A stretch of DNA of 64,000 nt from Thermoleophilia bacterium (GCA_027493445.1 JAOSKU010000001.1:794501-858500), one strand, 5' to 3'. Numbered from the stretch's first letter, positions 47,157 through 56,821 are shown. A program made the numbers and translations. The notes: generated from the letters alone by a model not told the origin.

Positions 47157-48034
47157 CCCACTCGCGCGCCGGGTTCACGCCCCGTTTCCCGGCCGAGGGC
47201 CGAGTTGATCTCGGCGCCCACCAGGACGGCGAAGGCCATCAGATACATCCAGAACAGAATCACGATGACCGTCCCGATGGCGCCGTAGGTGAGCCACCTC
47301 ACTCGAAAAATCCCCGAGCTCAGGAACCACGACAAACCCAGCGACGACAGCACGACGGCGGCTACGGCAAACAAGCTTCCAGGCGCCACCGATCGCCAGC
47401 GCAGCTTCCGATCCGGAGCCACCAAGTAGATGAGGGCCATGCCGGCCACCAGCAGAAGTAGGGTCAAGGGCCAGCGGGAAACCCGCCAGGCGAGATCGAC
47501 GAAGCCGGCGGCGCCGGTGATCTCGATGATGGTCCGGCCAAAGCGCGGCCCCAGAAGAACCAGGGCCACGCCCGTGGGGATGAGCAGGGCCGCCGCCAAG
47601 GTCAGCAGCACAGCCAGGACACGGCGCCGGTACCAGGAACGCGAGTCCTGGACCCCATACGCCCGGTTGACCGCCTTCAGAAGCACCGAGAACCCACTGG
47701 ATGCGCTCCACAAAGTGAGGACCACAGCCGCGGAGAGCAGGGTCGGGTGGCGGGTCTGAATCTGCTCGACCACGTTGTCGCGGACGATCTCGTAAAGCCG
47801 GCTGTTCGTCCCCACCAGAGCAGCCAGACCATCGAGGATGGCAGGCGCCAGCTGCTCGCTGCCGGGTACGTGCGGGACCAGCGCGCGCAGGAAGAGCAGG
47901 AAAGGGAACAGACTGAACAGGCCGTAGTAGGCCATCTGGGCCGCCAGAGAGAGGCAGTCATGCCGGTAGACGCCCCAGAGGACGTCTCGCGGAACTCCCC
48001 ACGCGACGCGGCCTCCGCGCCTGATGGCGGGCAT
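47153..48034 (-). CDS. YihY/BrkB-family inner-membrane protein
   Basis: 293 residues from the ATG at 48034, which overlaps the MFS stop as TGATG. Six hydrophobic segments are evident, with the family's N-terminal element AAQMAYYGLFSLFPFLLFL near residue 30 and the C-terminal GAEINSALGR. The family was once annotated as RNase BN and is now of unknown function. Its TAG stop lies in the end of the palindromic repeat. Confidence 0.9.
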   Translation of the reverse strand: MPAIRRGGRVAWGVPRDVLWGVYRHDCLSLAAQMAYYGLFSLFPFLLFLRALVPHVPGSEQLAPAILDGLAALVGTNSRLYEIVRDNVVEQIQTRHPTLLSAAVVLTLWSASSGFSVLLKAVNRAYGVQDSRSWYRRRVLAVLLTLAAALLIPTGVALVLLGPRFGRTIIEITGAAGFVDLAWRVSRWPLTLLLLVAGMALIYLVAPDRKLRWRSVAPGSLFAVAAVVLSSLGLSWFLSSGIFRVRWLTYGAIGTVIVILFWMYLMAFAVLVGAEINSALGRETGREPGARVG

Positions 48035-49383
48035 CACGGGCTCTCGACCATCTCCGGCTCGCACGGATCCGCATCATCCGCCTCCACCGGAACACCGCCA
48101 GCCGAGCTTTCCGGTCCGATTCCTCGGAAGAACAGCATCGACACGGCCACCGCTATCGCCGCGAACGGCCAGATGGCCGCGTATCCCCTGGAGCTGGGCA
48201 GGAATGGACCCACGACGTCGATGACACCGCCCACCATCACCGGCGCCGTCACGGTGGCGAGACCGCGGGACAAGCTGAACAGCCCGGTGAATTGACCCAC
48301 CCTGGCGGGCGGCATCATGCCCATCATAATGGCGTAGGGCATGGTCAGCACGATGGATCCGCCCAATCCGAACAGGGGAAGAAGGATGGCCCCCGTCCAG
48401 ATGTCGCGGACGAAGAAGCCGATGGCGCAGCCAACGAAGTAGATGGCCAAGCCCACCCACATCACACGCCGCCGGCCCACGCGATCAGCCAGGAAACCGC
48501 TGACAAGCCCGGCAACCACATACGTCACACCCACCAGGCCCAATAGCAGGGCTCCGCTCTTGGTGCCCACTCCGAACGTGTAGAGGAAGTAAAGCATGAT
48601 GAAAGGTCGCAAGCCCTGGATGGTCGATTCCCACAGGTAGTTCGCCACCAGTAGCCGCTGAATACGCCCCTCTCCCCTGGTCGTACGCCACACATCCTTC
48701 AGCCCTCCCCACATTCCCCGCGGACTGATACGGGCTGCCGTCCCGCTGGAATTCCTCCCGGTGGGACGCGTCTCGTGAATGTTGGCCACGACGTAGTAGG
48801 TGACCACGATAACGAAAAGCCCCGCCGCGAGGTAAGGCAGCGGCTCCCAAAGGGAGAGCAGCATCCCGGCGACCACCATGCCCAGGAACATACCGCTACC
48901 CCGCATCAGCGTCTGAAAACCTTGAACCCGACCGTGCTGGGTGACGGGCGTGAAGTCGGGGATCAACGCCTGGTAGGGCGCGGTGTACACATGGTAGGCG
49001 GCAAAGAACACGAAGACGGACAGGGCGATAGGCAGGTACCCCCGCTGGAAGGGAGCCAGCACGAGGGCCGCCGCCATGGGGGGCGCGGCCAGGATCATGA
49101 AAGGCTGACGCCGGCCCCAGCGGGTCCAGATGCGGTCGCTGAAAGCGCCCACCGCCAAGGGGATGGCCAGGGCGAAGATTCCCTCCCCCCCGATAGCGAA
49201 GCCGATCAGAGTGGCCGAGGAGGTGTACCGCTGCAAGGCCAGGGGCAGATACGTCGTCACCAGCGAGAGCGCCAGGGACAACCCCAGAGTGGGCGCCGTG
49301 AGCTGGATCATCCGCCGGTAGGTGAGATCGCGTGCGCGCGCGTCCGTGCAGGCCGCGCGCGCCGGGGAATCTGCCTGCCTCAC
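48034..49383 (-). CDS. Major facilitator superfamily transporter
   Basis: 449 residues from a GTG at 49383 overlapping the glycerate kinase stop (GTGA). About twelve transmembrane stretches are seen, and the cytoplasmic loop between helices 2 and 3 (GAFSDRIWTRWGRRQPFM) and the later DRVGRRRVM are the MFS signature, most like the GPH/sugar or SLC45-type clade. The substrate cannot be read from sequence; glycerate or a sugar is possible because the kinase for glycerate is directly upstream. Confidence 0.88.
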   Translation of the reverse strand: MRQADSPARAACTDARARDLTYRRMIQLTAPTLGLSLALSLVTTYLPLALQRYTSSATLIGFAIGGEGIFALAIPLAVGAFSDRIWTRWGRRQPFMILAAPPMAAALVLAPFQRGYLPIALSVFVFFAAYHVYTAPYQALIPDFTPVTQHGRVQGFQTLMRGSGMFLGMVVAGMLLSLWEPLPYLAAGLFVIVVTYYVVANIHETRPTGRNSSGTAARISPRGMWGGLKDVWRTTRGEGRIQRLLVANYLWESTIQGLRPFIMLYFLYTFGVGTKSGALLLGLVGVTYVVAGLVSGFLADRVGRRRVMWVGLAIYFVGCAIGFFVRDIWTGAILLPLFGLGGSIVLTMPYAIMMGMMPPARVGQFTGLFSLSRGLATVTAPVMVGGVIDVVGPFLPSSRGYAAIWPFAAIAVAVSMLFFRGIGPESSAGGVPVEADDADPCEPEMVESP

Positions 49384-50741
49384 GTCCGCTCCCCCACCAG
49401 CACCAACCGCACGTCGGCCACGTTGGTCCCCGTGGGACCGGTGACCAGCAGGTCGCCCAGGGCGGCCAGGGCAGTGTGGGCGTCGTTGGCCGCCAAGGCG
49501 GCGTCTACATCCAGGCCCACCCACGCGGCCCGAGCCGCCGACCCACCATCCACCAGCCCCCCGGCCGCTTCTGTAGGGCCGTCCACCCCATCGGTGCCCG
49601 CGGAAAGGAAGGTGACCGGCAGGCCCGAAAGCCGGGAGACGGCCGCCAAGCAGGTCTCCTGATTCCGCCCCCCCAGACCGGGGCCCTGGATGGTGACCGT
49701 AGCCTCGCCGCCGGTCACCAGGGCACAGGGAGGCTCCACGGGTACTCCGGCCCGAGCCGCGGCGGCGCCCAAGCCGGCGTGAAACACCCCGAGCTCCCGC
49801 GCCTCTCCCTCCAGCAGGTGGCTCAGGACCAGGGAGCGGTACCCTTGCCCACCGGCCGCCGCCGCCATGGCTCGGCAGGCCTGGAGCGTCCCAGCGAGCA
49901 CGTGATGCCGTACTCCCGCCAGCCTCGGATCTTCCGGTCGCGGGGTCTCCGGGAGCGTGCCTCTCGCGCCTCTCCGCAAGTGGGCCGCCACGCCCGGCGG
50001 TACCTGGTCAAGGAGTCCCCGGCGGGTCATGATATCCAGGCATGCGTCATAGGTCGACTCGTCGCCGTAGGCGGGGCCGCTGCCAATGATGGACAGGTCG
50101 TCGCCCACGACATCGGAGATCGCCAGCACATCCATCTCGGCGGGAGCCGCCGCGACCCCCAGGAGACCACCAGCCACGGCCGACAGGTGCTTGCGCACGG
50201 CGTTGAGCTCGGTGATGGGCGCGCCCGCCCGCGAGAAGGCGGCGGCCGTCGACCGGAGGTCGCCGACAGTCAACCCCGCGGCGGGCACGGTCATGAGAGA
50301 GCTCGCTCCTCCCGAGAGCAGCAGGATCACTCGATCGGCACGGGTCGCACCGTGGGCCAGCTCCAACATGCGCCGACCGGCGGCCTCGCTGGCGGCGTCC
50401 GGAAAGGGGTGGCCCGCCGGCACCGCCTCCAGGCGAACGTCGCCGGCGAGAGGTGGGCTTCCCACCGGGTGAGCCACCACCCCCAGTACCTGCAGGTCGG
50501 AGCCCCGGTCCGGCAGGCCCTCGAGCAGTCCCTCGGTCATGGCCGCCGCAGCCTTCCCTGCCGCCAGGACGATCAGCCGGCGCCGCACTTCGCCGCCACG
50601 GGTGCGCCGCAGGAGGTCCACCGCCCTCCTGGTCAAGACCCGCGCATCGACCGCCACCAGACCGGCCCGTAGGATTGCACGCGCATCGGCGCGCCGTCTC
50701 TTCTCCGCGGCGCTGGGAGCGTATGCCTTAGGGGGGTCCAT
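49380..50741 (-). CDS. Glycerate 2-kinase (MOFRL/GckA type)
   Basis: 453 residues of the type II glycerate kinase family (DUF4147 and MOFRL domains). An N-terminal DUF4147 domain has VLAAGKAAAAM-type and LLLSGGASSLM; the C-terminal MOFRL domain has LGGRNQE and FLSAGTDGVDGPTEAAG. It phosphorylates D-glycerate, usually to 2-phosphoglycerate. It shares an overlapping stop with the MFS gene, so the pair may be a small operon. The start ATG is 54 bases from the hairpin at 50795. Confidence 0.92.
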   Translation of the reverse strand: MDPPKAYAPSAAEKRRRADARAILRAGLVAVDARVLTRRAVDLLRRTRGGEVRRRLIVLAAGKAAAAMTEGLLEGLPDRGSDLQVLGVVAHPVGSPPLAGDVRLEAVPAGHPFPDAASEAAGRRMLELAHGATRADRVILLLSGGASSLMTVPAAGLTVGDLRSTAAAFSRAGAPITELNAVRKHLSAVAGGLLGVAAAPAEMDVLAISDVVGDDLSIIGSGPAYGDESTYDACLDIMTRRGLLDQVPPGVAAHLRRGARGTLPETPRPEDPRLAGVRHHVLAGTLQACRAMAAAAGGQGYRSLVLSHLLEGEARELGVFHAGLGAAAARAGVPVEPPCALVTGGEATVTIQGPGLGGRNQETCLAAVSRLSGLPVTFLSAGTDGVDGPTEAAGGLVDGGSAARAAWVGLDVDAALAANDAHTALAALGDLLVTGPTGTNVADVRLVLVGERT

Positions 50742-50794
50742 CGCGCGATTCTAACAGCTGCCTGCCGGCCGCGACCCTGACAGCCAGAAGGAAC

Positions 50795-50824
50795 GCGAGG
50801 GGCGCAGCACGTGGCGCCCCTCGC
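50795..50824. terminator. Hairpin downstream of the superoxide dismutase gene
   Basis: Perfect 11-base arms (50795-50805 and 50814-50824) around an eight-base loop in the gap between sodA and the glycerate kinase gene. On the minus strand a modest T-rich stretch (GTTCCTTCT) follows the stem, so it probably terminates sodA. Confidence 0.7.
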
Positions 50825-50865
50825 ATCGCAAACCCTGCCGGCCGGCAACCCGCCGGATGTCCGCC

Positions 50866-51452
50866 CTACTTGACCGCCGCCAGGTTCTGGGCCACGAAGT
50901 CCCAGTCGATTAGATGGTCTACGAAAGCGTCGATGTAGCTCGGCCGCGCATTCCGGAAATCGATGTAGTAGGCATGCTCCCACACATCCATGGTCAGTAG
51001 GGCAACCTGCCCGTGCCTCATGGGCAGATCGGCGTTCGAGGTCTGCGTGATCTTGAGGGCGCCGCCGTCATGGACCAGCCAGGTCCAGCCCGACCCAAAC
51101 AAGGTGGCCCCTGCCTTGCTGAACTGCTCTCTGAACGCCTGGAACGAGCCGAACTCGCGGTCGAGAGCCCCCGCCAGCTCGCCCGAAGGTGATCCGCCGC
51201 CCCCGGCTTCATGCATTGCCAGTAGAAGGAGTGGTTCCACACCTGGGCGGCGTTGTTGAACGTGCCGCCATCGGAGGCCATGACGATCTCCTCCAGGCTC
51301 TTGCCGGCCAGCTCCGTGCCTTCTATGAGGCCATTGAGATTGGCGACGTACGCGTTGTGGTGCTTGCCGTGGTGATACTCCAGGGTCTCAGCACTGATGT
51401 GCGGCAGCAGCGCATCCCTGGCGTAGGGCAATTCGGGTAGCGTGAACGCCAT
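50866..51452 (-). CDS. sodA: Fe/Mn superoxide dismutase (one apparent frameshift)
   Basis: About 195 residues after correction. It dismutates superoxide. The metal ligands are seen in [13 protein letters not shown] (His), VWNHSFYW (His) and [11 protein letters not shown] (Asp and His). The frame breaks after QCMKPG, where one G of a run at 51200-51204 appears missing; [14 protein letters not shown] continues in the next frame to the normal C-terminus. Iron or manganese preference cannot be decided from these motifs. A hairpin follows the stop. The start has AGGAAAGG upstream. Confidence 0.9.
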
Positions 51453-51722
51453 GATCCTTTCCTCTCCTTGAGATCCGGGGACTGTCAGCGCGCCGGTGGA
51501 GGAGCCTCCCTCCGTGGCGAGCGCCCCCCCTCAGTACCCTCGCTCGCGAGCGCTCCAAACCCCCAATCGGCTCACCTCTGTCCTTCGATCTTCCTCCGCC
51601 CTCTTGCACGCGCCCCGAGCCGTTTCCCGGCCCCTACCGCTCTTGCCGCCGGCGCGCGTTTGCAGGCGGCAAAGACACGGGAAGAGTCGGGGTGTCAACG
51701 CACCCGCGCAGGAGGAACTCCA

Positions 51723-52577
51723 ATGTCGCTCAACGGCCGTCGCATCGCGATACTCGTGGCCGACCAGTACGAGGACCTCGAGCTCTGGTATCCCAAGCTC
51801 CGCCTCGAAGAAGCCGGTGTCACGGTCACGCTGGTGGGCATGGGCCACGAGAGCTACCTTTCCAAGCACGGCTATCCTGCGGCCGCCGACGCCAACGTGG
51901 CCGACCTGCAGGCGGCCGATTTCGACGGCGTCGTGGTACCGGGCGGCTGGGCGCCCGACTACCTGCGCCGCTCCCAGGCGGTCACCCGCTTCGTGGCCGA
52001 GGTGGCCGCACGCGGGGACCTGGTTGCTTCTATCTGTCACGGCCCCTCGGTCCTGATCTCCGCGAACATCGTACGCGGCCGGCGGTTGACCTCGGTAGAA
52101 GCCATCCGGGACGACCTCCGCAACGCCGGCGCAGATTGGCGGGATATGCCCGTGGTGGTCGATGCCAATCTGGTCACCTCCCGGCGTCCGGCGGACCTCC
52201 CCGCTTTCCTCCCGGCCATCCTGACGGTGCTCGAGGAGAGCTCCCACCGCGAAGCCGGTCGCAGGACCGCGGTAAACGGCGACCTCGTCTCCGTGCGCCT
52301 GCAAGAGGAGTCCTTCGACTACATGGTCGAGATGCTGGCGCGCATGCCCGCGGCAAGGAACTATAACGAGGGCGCCACCATGGTCGACCACGTGCCTTCC
52401 GCGGTGCTGCAGGACTTCGTGGTGCTCTCCGATCCGCGAGGTCCCCTGGAAGCCGAGGCGCCCGTTGTGGTCGACGTCACCGCCGGGGACCGAGGTTGGT
52501 TAGCCCGGGGAAGCTCCCGGGTGCTTGCGATTCTGCGGAGCGCGGATGTTCCCGGCGTCGAGGAAGCCGGCCGCTGA
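51723..52577 (+). CDS. PfpI/DJ-1 family protein with C-terminal extension
   Basis: 284 residues. Residues 1-180 form a DJ-1/PfpI domain: the nucleophile Cys105 is in SICHGPSV, the catalytic Glu is at residue 18 (QYEDLE), and VVPGGWAPDYLR is the family pattern. Members include glyoxalase III, deglycase and cysteine-peptidase-like proteins, and the activity is not certain. Residues about 190-284 are an extra domain with no match I recognise. The ATG at 51723 follows AGGAGGA. The 270 bases between this gene and sodA (51453-51722) hold no recognisable feature. Confidence 0.87.
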   Translation: MSLNGRRIAILVADQYEDLELWYPKLRLEEAGVTVTLVGMGHESYLSKHGYPAAADANVADLQAADFDGVVVPGGWAPDYLRRSQAVTRFVAEVAARGDLVASICHGPSVLISANIVRGRRLTSVEAIRDDLRNAGADWRDMPVVVDANLVTSRRPADLPAFLPAILTVLEESSHREAGRRTAVNGDLVSVRLQEESFDYMVEMLARMPAARNYNEGATMVDHVPSAVLQDFVVLSDPRGPLEAEAPVVVDVTAGDRGWLARGSSRVLAILRSADVPGVEEAGR

Positions 52578-52600
52578 CCCGCAGGCCGGGCGTAGCAGAG

Positions 52601-52873
52601 CTATTCAGACTCCCACTCCCGTGAACCCGCCACGATCCCCTCGACCAAGTTCCTCACGGCCACATCGACGTCGGCCTCGGTGATCCTCAGGCGCTCCTCT
52701 TCCGCCACGGTGTACAGCATGCCCCGCAGCACGGCGACGCTCGAATGCCAGAGCACGGGATCGAAACGGAAGTTCTCGGGAGTGAGGTCCAGACTCTTCC
52801 GGTAACCACCATGGCGACTCAGGAAGGCCGAGGTGAGACGGAAGCTGAGTGATACATTCTGGTCGTCAGGCAC
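52601..52873 (-). CDS. Small conserved-looking protein of unknown function
   Basis: 90 residues (MPDDQNVSLSFRLTS). I do not recognise the family. It has no membrane segment or signal peptide and is rich in charged residues; a helical C-terminal half (ITEADVDVAVRNLVEGIV) suggests a small soluble protein. It overlaps arcC by eight bases, just after the arcC stop, so it is probably cotranscribed with arcC and the cyclic-DPG synthetase-like gene. The overlap and sensible composition are the basis for calling it real. Confidence 0.65.
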   Translation of the reverse strand: MPDDQNVSLSFRLTSAFLSRHGGYRKSLDLTPENFRFDPVLWHSSVAVLRGMLYTVAEEERLRITEADVDVAVRNLVEGIVAGSREWESE

Positions 52874-53825
52874 GACCGCTTCCTTCCGCCCTCATGAAGG
52901 TGCCCCTCTCTCCTCGCAACAGGGAGTCCATGTGCTCGGGGAGCCCGATCCGGACCTCGGCTCCTCCACCCCGCAAAAAGCGCACGGCCGCGTCGATCTT
53001 GGGGCCCATGCTGCCGGGTGGGAACTCGCCCGCCTGAAGGAGCGCCTCGGCTTCCGTCACGGAGAGGACGGGGAGGGCCCGCTCAGCCGCCGTGCCGAAG
53101 CCCGAGTAGACGGCGTCGATGGAGGTGAGGATCACCAGCCTCTCCGCTCCAGCCTCCAGTCCGAGCACGGCGGAGGCCCGGTCCTTGTCGACCACCGCGT
53201 CCACCCCGCGCAGACACCCCTGGGCATCCTCCGTCACGGGCACTCCCCCGCCGCCGGCGGCGATGGTTACGATTCCCGCCCGAGCCAACTGCCCGATGAT
53301 CTGGGCCTCCGGGATCCTGAGAGGTCGAGGCGACGGCACCCGCCTGCGCCACCCCCGGCCGCTGTCCTCCGCCACGGTCCAGCCGCGCTCCGCAGCAAGG
53401 ACCCGAGCCTCTGGCTCCCCGTAAAAAGCTCCCACCGGCTTGCTCGGGTGGCTGAAGTCCGGGTCGGCCACATCCACTACGACTTGAGTGACCAGCGCCA
53501 CCACCTCCCGTTCCACGCCTTCCAAACGCAGACGGTTGCGCAAGGCCTGCTGCAGCAAGAAGCCCACGCTCCCCTGTGACTCGGCGTCCATCACGTGCAG
53601 AGGCATGAGCGGTACCTCGCGCCTGGCGAGCTCGGCCTGCAGAAGCAGCTGCCCGACCACAGGGCCGTTGCCATGGGTCACGATCAAAGGAAGCCCCTCC
53701 GCTGCCAGCCGGGCTAAGGGGATGACCGACTCCTCGATGTGCGCCCGTTGCTCGTCGAGTGTACCGATCTCCCCCCGGCGAATCAGGGCATTCCCACCGA
53801 GAGCAACTACAGTAAGCCGCCGCAC
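52866..53825 (-). CDS. arcC: Carbamate kinase
   Basis: 319 residues, amino-acid kinase family. It interconverts carbamoyl phosphate plus ADP with ATP plus carbamate, usually the last ATP-yielding step of arginine or agmatine or purine degradation. The conserved GGNALI start, THGNGPVVGQLLLQ, IAAGGGGVPV and KDRASAVLGLEAGAERLVILT all match. No arginine deiminase or ornithine carbamoyltransferase is adjacent. It lies seven bases downstream of the cyclic-DPG synthetase-like gene. Confidence 0.94.
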   Translation of the reverse strand: MRRLTVVALGGNALIRRGEIGTLDEQRAHIEESVIPLARLAAEGLPLIVTHGNGPVVGQLLLQAELARREVPLMPLHVMDAESQGSVGFLLQQALRNRLRLEGVEREVVALVTQVVVDVADPDFSHPSKPVGAFYGEPEARVLAAERGWTVAEDSGRGWRRRVPSPRPLRIPEAQIIGQLARAGIVTIAAGGGGVPVTEDAQGCLRGVDAVVDKDRASAVLGLEAGAERLVILTSIDAVYSGFGTAAERALPVLSVTEAEALLQAGEFPPGSMGPKIDAAVRFLRGGGAEVRIGLPEHMDSLLRGERGTFMRAEGSGRA

Positions 53826-53832
53826 GTCTCTC

Positions 53833-55217
53833 CTACTCCTCGTCCAGGCCGTGGCCGCCGAACCCTGAGGGGCCTGGGATCGACGTCGGAAGATCCCGCC
53901 GGTGCAGGAAGGCGCACACCTGACTGGTCAAAGTCGGTTGTCCTGTCTCCTCGAGCTCGTAGGTGACCCGCACGATCGGCCTGTCTATCCGGATCACGCG
54001 GCCCAAGTCGAAGGGGCTGGCGCTCAGCACGACGTCTGCCGGCACCGCGGCAATGGTGGCCTCGAGGTCACGCAGTTGCTCGGGGAAGTAGCCCACGGCC
54101 GGGAGGATAGGGCCCAGATGGGGGTACTTCTCGTACAAGGCGGCAATCTGGCCCACCGCGTAGGGACGAGGGTCGACCACCCCGGCCACGCCGAGCTGCC
54201 GGGCGGCCTCCACTCCCGCGCCGGTGGCCATGCCCCCGTGGGTCAGGGTGGGCCCGTCCTCGATCACCAGGACCTTACGCCCTCGGGCCATCCGGCCGTC
54301 CTCGGCCTTGATGGCCGAAGCCGCCTTGACAATGACGGCGGTGGGATTCGCCTCGCGCACGGTGGCTTCCACGCTGGCGACGCGCTCCGCGGGACCCGAC
54401 CCTACCTTGTTGATCACCACTACGTCCGCCCGGCGCAGGTTCACCTCGCCCGGGTGGTAGAGCAACTCGTGACCGGCTCGCAAAGGATCGACCACCACGA
54501 TCTCCAGATCGGACCTCAGAAAGGGAAAGTCGTTGTTGCCTCCGTCCCAGATGATCAGAGCGGCCTCCCGGGACGCCTCCTGCACCACCGCCTGATAATC
54601 TACGCCGGCGAACACGGTGACGCCCCGGCGGATGTGAGGTTCGTAATCCTCTCGCTCCTCGATGGTGGTTTCGTGGCGATCGAGGTCGTCCAGAGAGGCG
54701 AAGCGCTGGACCCGCTGCCGGGTGAGGTCGCCGTAGGGCATGGGGTGCCGGATGACAACTGGCCGTACCCCTTCGGCCAGGAGGACATCGGCCAGGAAGC
54801 GAGAGGTCTGGCTCTTACCGGCACCTGTCCGAGTCGCGCACACCGAGATCACGGGTACGGGAGCGGGCAGCATGGTGGCGTCCGGCCCCAGCAGCTTGAA
54901 GTCGGCCCCGGCGGCCAGAACGCGGGAGGCGTGATGCATGACAGTCTCGTGGGTCACGTCACTGTAGGCGAACACCACTTCATCCACGGCATCGCGCCGC
55001 ACCAGATCCTCCAGCTCCGCTTCGGGGACGATGGGGATGCCGTGCGGGTACAGCGCACCGGCCAGCGCGGCCGGGTAGCGTCGACCCTCGATCCGGGGAT
55101 CTGAGCGGCCGTGAAAGCCACCACCTCGACTCCGGGGTCCGCCCGGAAGACCACATTGAAGTCGTGGAAGTCGCGGCCGGCGGCCCCCATGATCACCACA
55201 CGCCGTCGCTTCACCAC
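53833..55217 (-). CDS. Cyclic 2,3-diphosphoglycerate synthetase-like GTPase/ATPase (one apparent frameshift)
   Basis: About 461 residues after correction, resembling the cyclic 2,3-diphosphoglycerate synthetase family that methanogens and some bacteria encode. The N-terminal part (KRRRVVIMGAAGRDFHDFN, then VVAFTAAQIPG) and the remainder (CATRTGAGKSQTSRFLADVL P-loop; HPMPYGDL; VIEDGPTLTHG) are in different frames; one base missing at about 55093-55098 would rejoin them through EGRRYPAALAGALYP. The carbamate kinase neighbour suggests a role near carbamoyl phosphate metabolism rather than thermo-protection, but that is conjecture. Confidence 0.83.
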
Positions 55218-55239
55218 CGCTCCTTTCCTTTGGAGCTCG

Positions 55240-55330
55240 TTTCGAAACGAAGCCTTGGCCGCCGCGGCCGCACTGGGCGGCGCGCTGCGGTGTCCTCAGT
55301 CGCGTCCGTAGCTCGGCGCGCGAATGGCGA
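55240..55330. repeat. Copy C of the dispersed repeat, upstream of rnpB 3' end
   Basis: Contains GAAACGAAGCC, then CGCACTGGGCGGCGC and TGTCCTCAGTCGCGTCCGTAGC, aligned to the left arm of copy B. It lies between the synthetase-like gene and the 3' end of rnpB and is more diverged than copies A and B. Confidence 0.6.
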
Positions 55331-55367
55331 AGGCCCTCCCCCGGGGGGAAGAGCCTTCACGTCAGCA

Positions 55368-55736
55368 GCCCTGTAAGCCGGATTCTGTCGAGGGTAGCCA
55401 TCCATCTAGGACGCAGGTTACCCAGCGTCTCGTGCGGCCAACCCGGAGGCTTCGGACGAGCAGCCCTCGAGCGCCTCTCTATTCGGCCTTGCACCGGGTG
55501 GGGTTTGCCTGGCCGCCGTGTCACCACGACGCCGGTGCGCTCTTACCGCGCCATTTCACCGTTGCAGCCGGAGGCGGCGGACCGCCACCGGTGTGCTGTG
55601 TCATTTCTGTGGCACTTTCCCGAGGGTTTCCCCTGCTGGACGTTATCCAGCACCCCGCTCTGCGGTGTCCGGACTTTCCTCGGAGAGTCGGCCCGCCCCG
55701 AAGGACGCGCCGCCCCCCGCGACTACCCGGGCTGCA
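55368..55736 (-). ncRNA. rnpB: RNase P RNA (type A)
   Basis: On the minus strand the RNA has the conserved GAGGAAAGTCCGGAC segment (P4 strand) near 55675-55690 and, at the 3' end, ACAGAATCCGGCTTACAG (55370-55387), both diagnostic for bacterial RNase P RNA. Length is about 370 nucleotides. It is the catalytic RNA that removes tRNA 5' leaders. Exact ends are estimated. A TATACT hexamer (55742-55747) seven bases before the 5' end is a likely -10 element. Confidence 0.93.
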
Positions 55737-55741
55737 GCTCG

Positions 55742-55747
55742 AGTATA
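55742..55747 (-). promoter_or_regulatory. Likely -10 element of rnpB
   Basis: TATACT on the minus strand, about seven bases upstream of the estimated 5' end of the RNA. No convincing -35 hexamer was found at normal distance. Confidence 0.5.
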
Positions 55748-55789
55748 GCACCGGCTCCCGGCACCCGCGGATCCTGCTGGAGGTCGCCG

Positions 55790-56821
55790 TCACTCCCGGT
55801 CGAGTGGGAACCAGCAGGCAGCCTGGTGCTGCGGACCGTGGTCCCACATGGGCGGCACCTCCAGGGAGCAGACCTCCTTGGCCCGGAAGCAGCGGGGATG
55901 GAAGACGCAACCCGAAGGGGGGTCGACCGGACTAGGCACGTCGCCCTCCACCACCCGGTGGGCGCGCTTCTTCTCCACCGCCGGATCGGGGATGGGGATG
56001 GCGGAGAGCAGCATGTAAGTGTAGGGATGCACCGGATTGGCGTACAGCTCGGCGCTGGGAGCGCTCTCCATGATCTTGCCCAGATACATCACGGCCACCC
56101 GGTCGGATACGTGCTTCACTACCGAGAGGTTGTGGGCTATGAACAGGTAGGTGAGGCCGAGCTCGTGCTGCAGCTCCTCGAGCAGGTTGAGGATCTGCGC
56201 CTGGATGGAGACGTCGAGTGCCGAAACCGGCTCGTCGCAGATGATCAGCTTGGGGTTGAGAGCCAGTGCCCTGGCCAGGCCGATACGCTGCCGCTGACCG
56301 CCCGAGAACTCGTGGGGATAGCGGTTGGTGAACTGCGGGTTCAGGCCAACGACGTCCAACAGCTCCCGTACGCGCTCGCGGCGCGCCGCCCGGGTCCCGA
56401 TGCGGTGAATGACCAGAGGCTCAGCCACGATGGTGCCCACCGTCATGCGCGGGTTCAGCGAGGCATAAGGATCCTGGAACACGATCTGCATATCGCGGCG
56501 AATGGCCTGGAGCTCGCGGCCGCGGAGCGACGTGAGCTCCAGGCCCTCGAACTTGATGCTGCCCGAGGTGGGCCGGTAGAGCTGCAGGATGCAGCGCCCG
56601 GCGGTGGTCTTGCCGCACCCCGACTCCCCGACCAAGCCCAGTGTCTCTCCATCGTTCAGATCGAAGCTGATGCCTTCCACGGCATGCACCGTGCCGATCG
56701 TCCGTTGCAGGAGCACGCCCGACGTGATGGGAAACCGCTTGACCAGGTCCCTCACCTGCAGGAGCGGCCCGGTGTACGCCCCGACCGCCGGCTTGTTGAG
56801 CTCTTCGAGGACGCGGCTCAT
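55790..56821 (-). CDS. oppF: Peptide ABC transporter ATP-binding protein OppF/DppF
   Basis: 343 residues. Walker [14 protein letters not shown] near residue 68, ABC signature [14 protein letters not shown] and Walker [13 protein letters not shown]. The C-terminal oligopeptide-transporter extension contains the conserved Cys-rich segment CVFHPRC. It pairs with OppD to power uptake. Its start overlaps the oppD stop as ATGA. Confidence 0.94.
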   Translation of the reverse strand: MSRVLEELNKPAVGAYTGPLLQVRDLVKRFPITSGVLLQRTIGTVHAVEGISFDLNDGETLGLVGESGCGKTTAGRCILQLYRPTSGSIKFEGLELTSLRGRELQAIRRDMQIVFQDPYASLNPRMTVGTIVAEPLVIHRIGTRAARRERVRELLDVVGLNPQFTNRYPHEFSGGQRQRIGLARALALNPKLIICDEPVSALDVSIQAQILNLLEELQHELGLTYLFIAHNLSVVKHVSDRVAVMYLGKIMESAPSAELYANPVHPYTYMLLSAIPIPDPAVEKKRAHRVVEGDVPSPVDPPSGCVFHPRCFRAKEVCSLEVPPMWDHGPQHQAACWFPLDRE

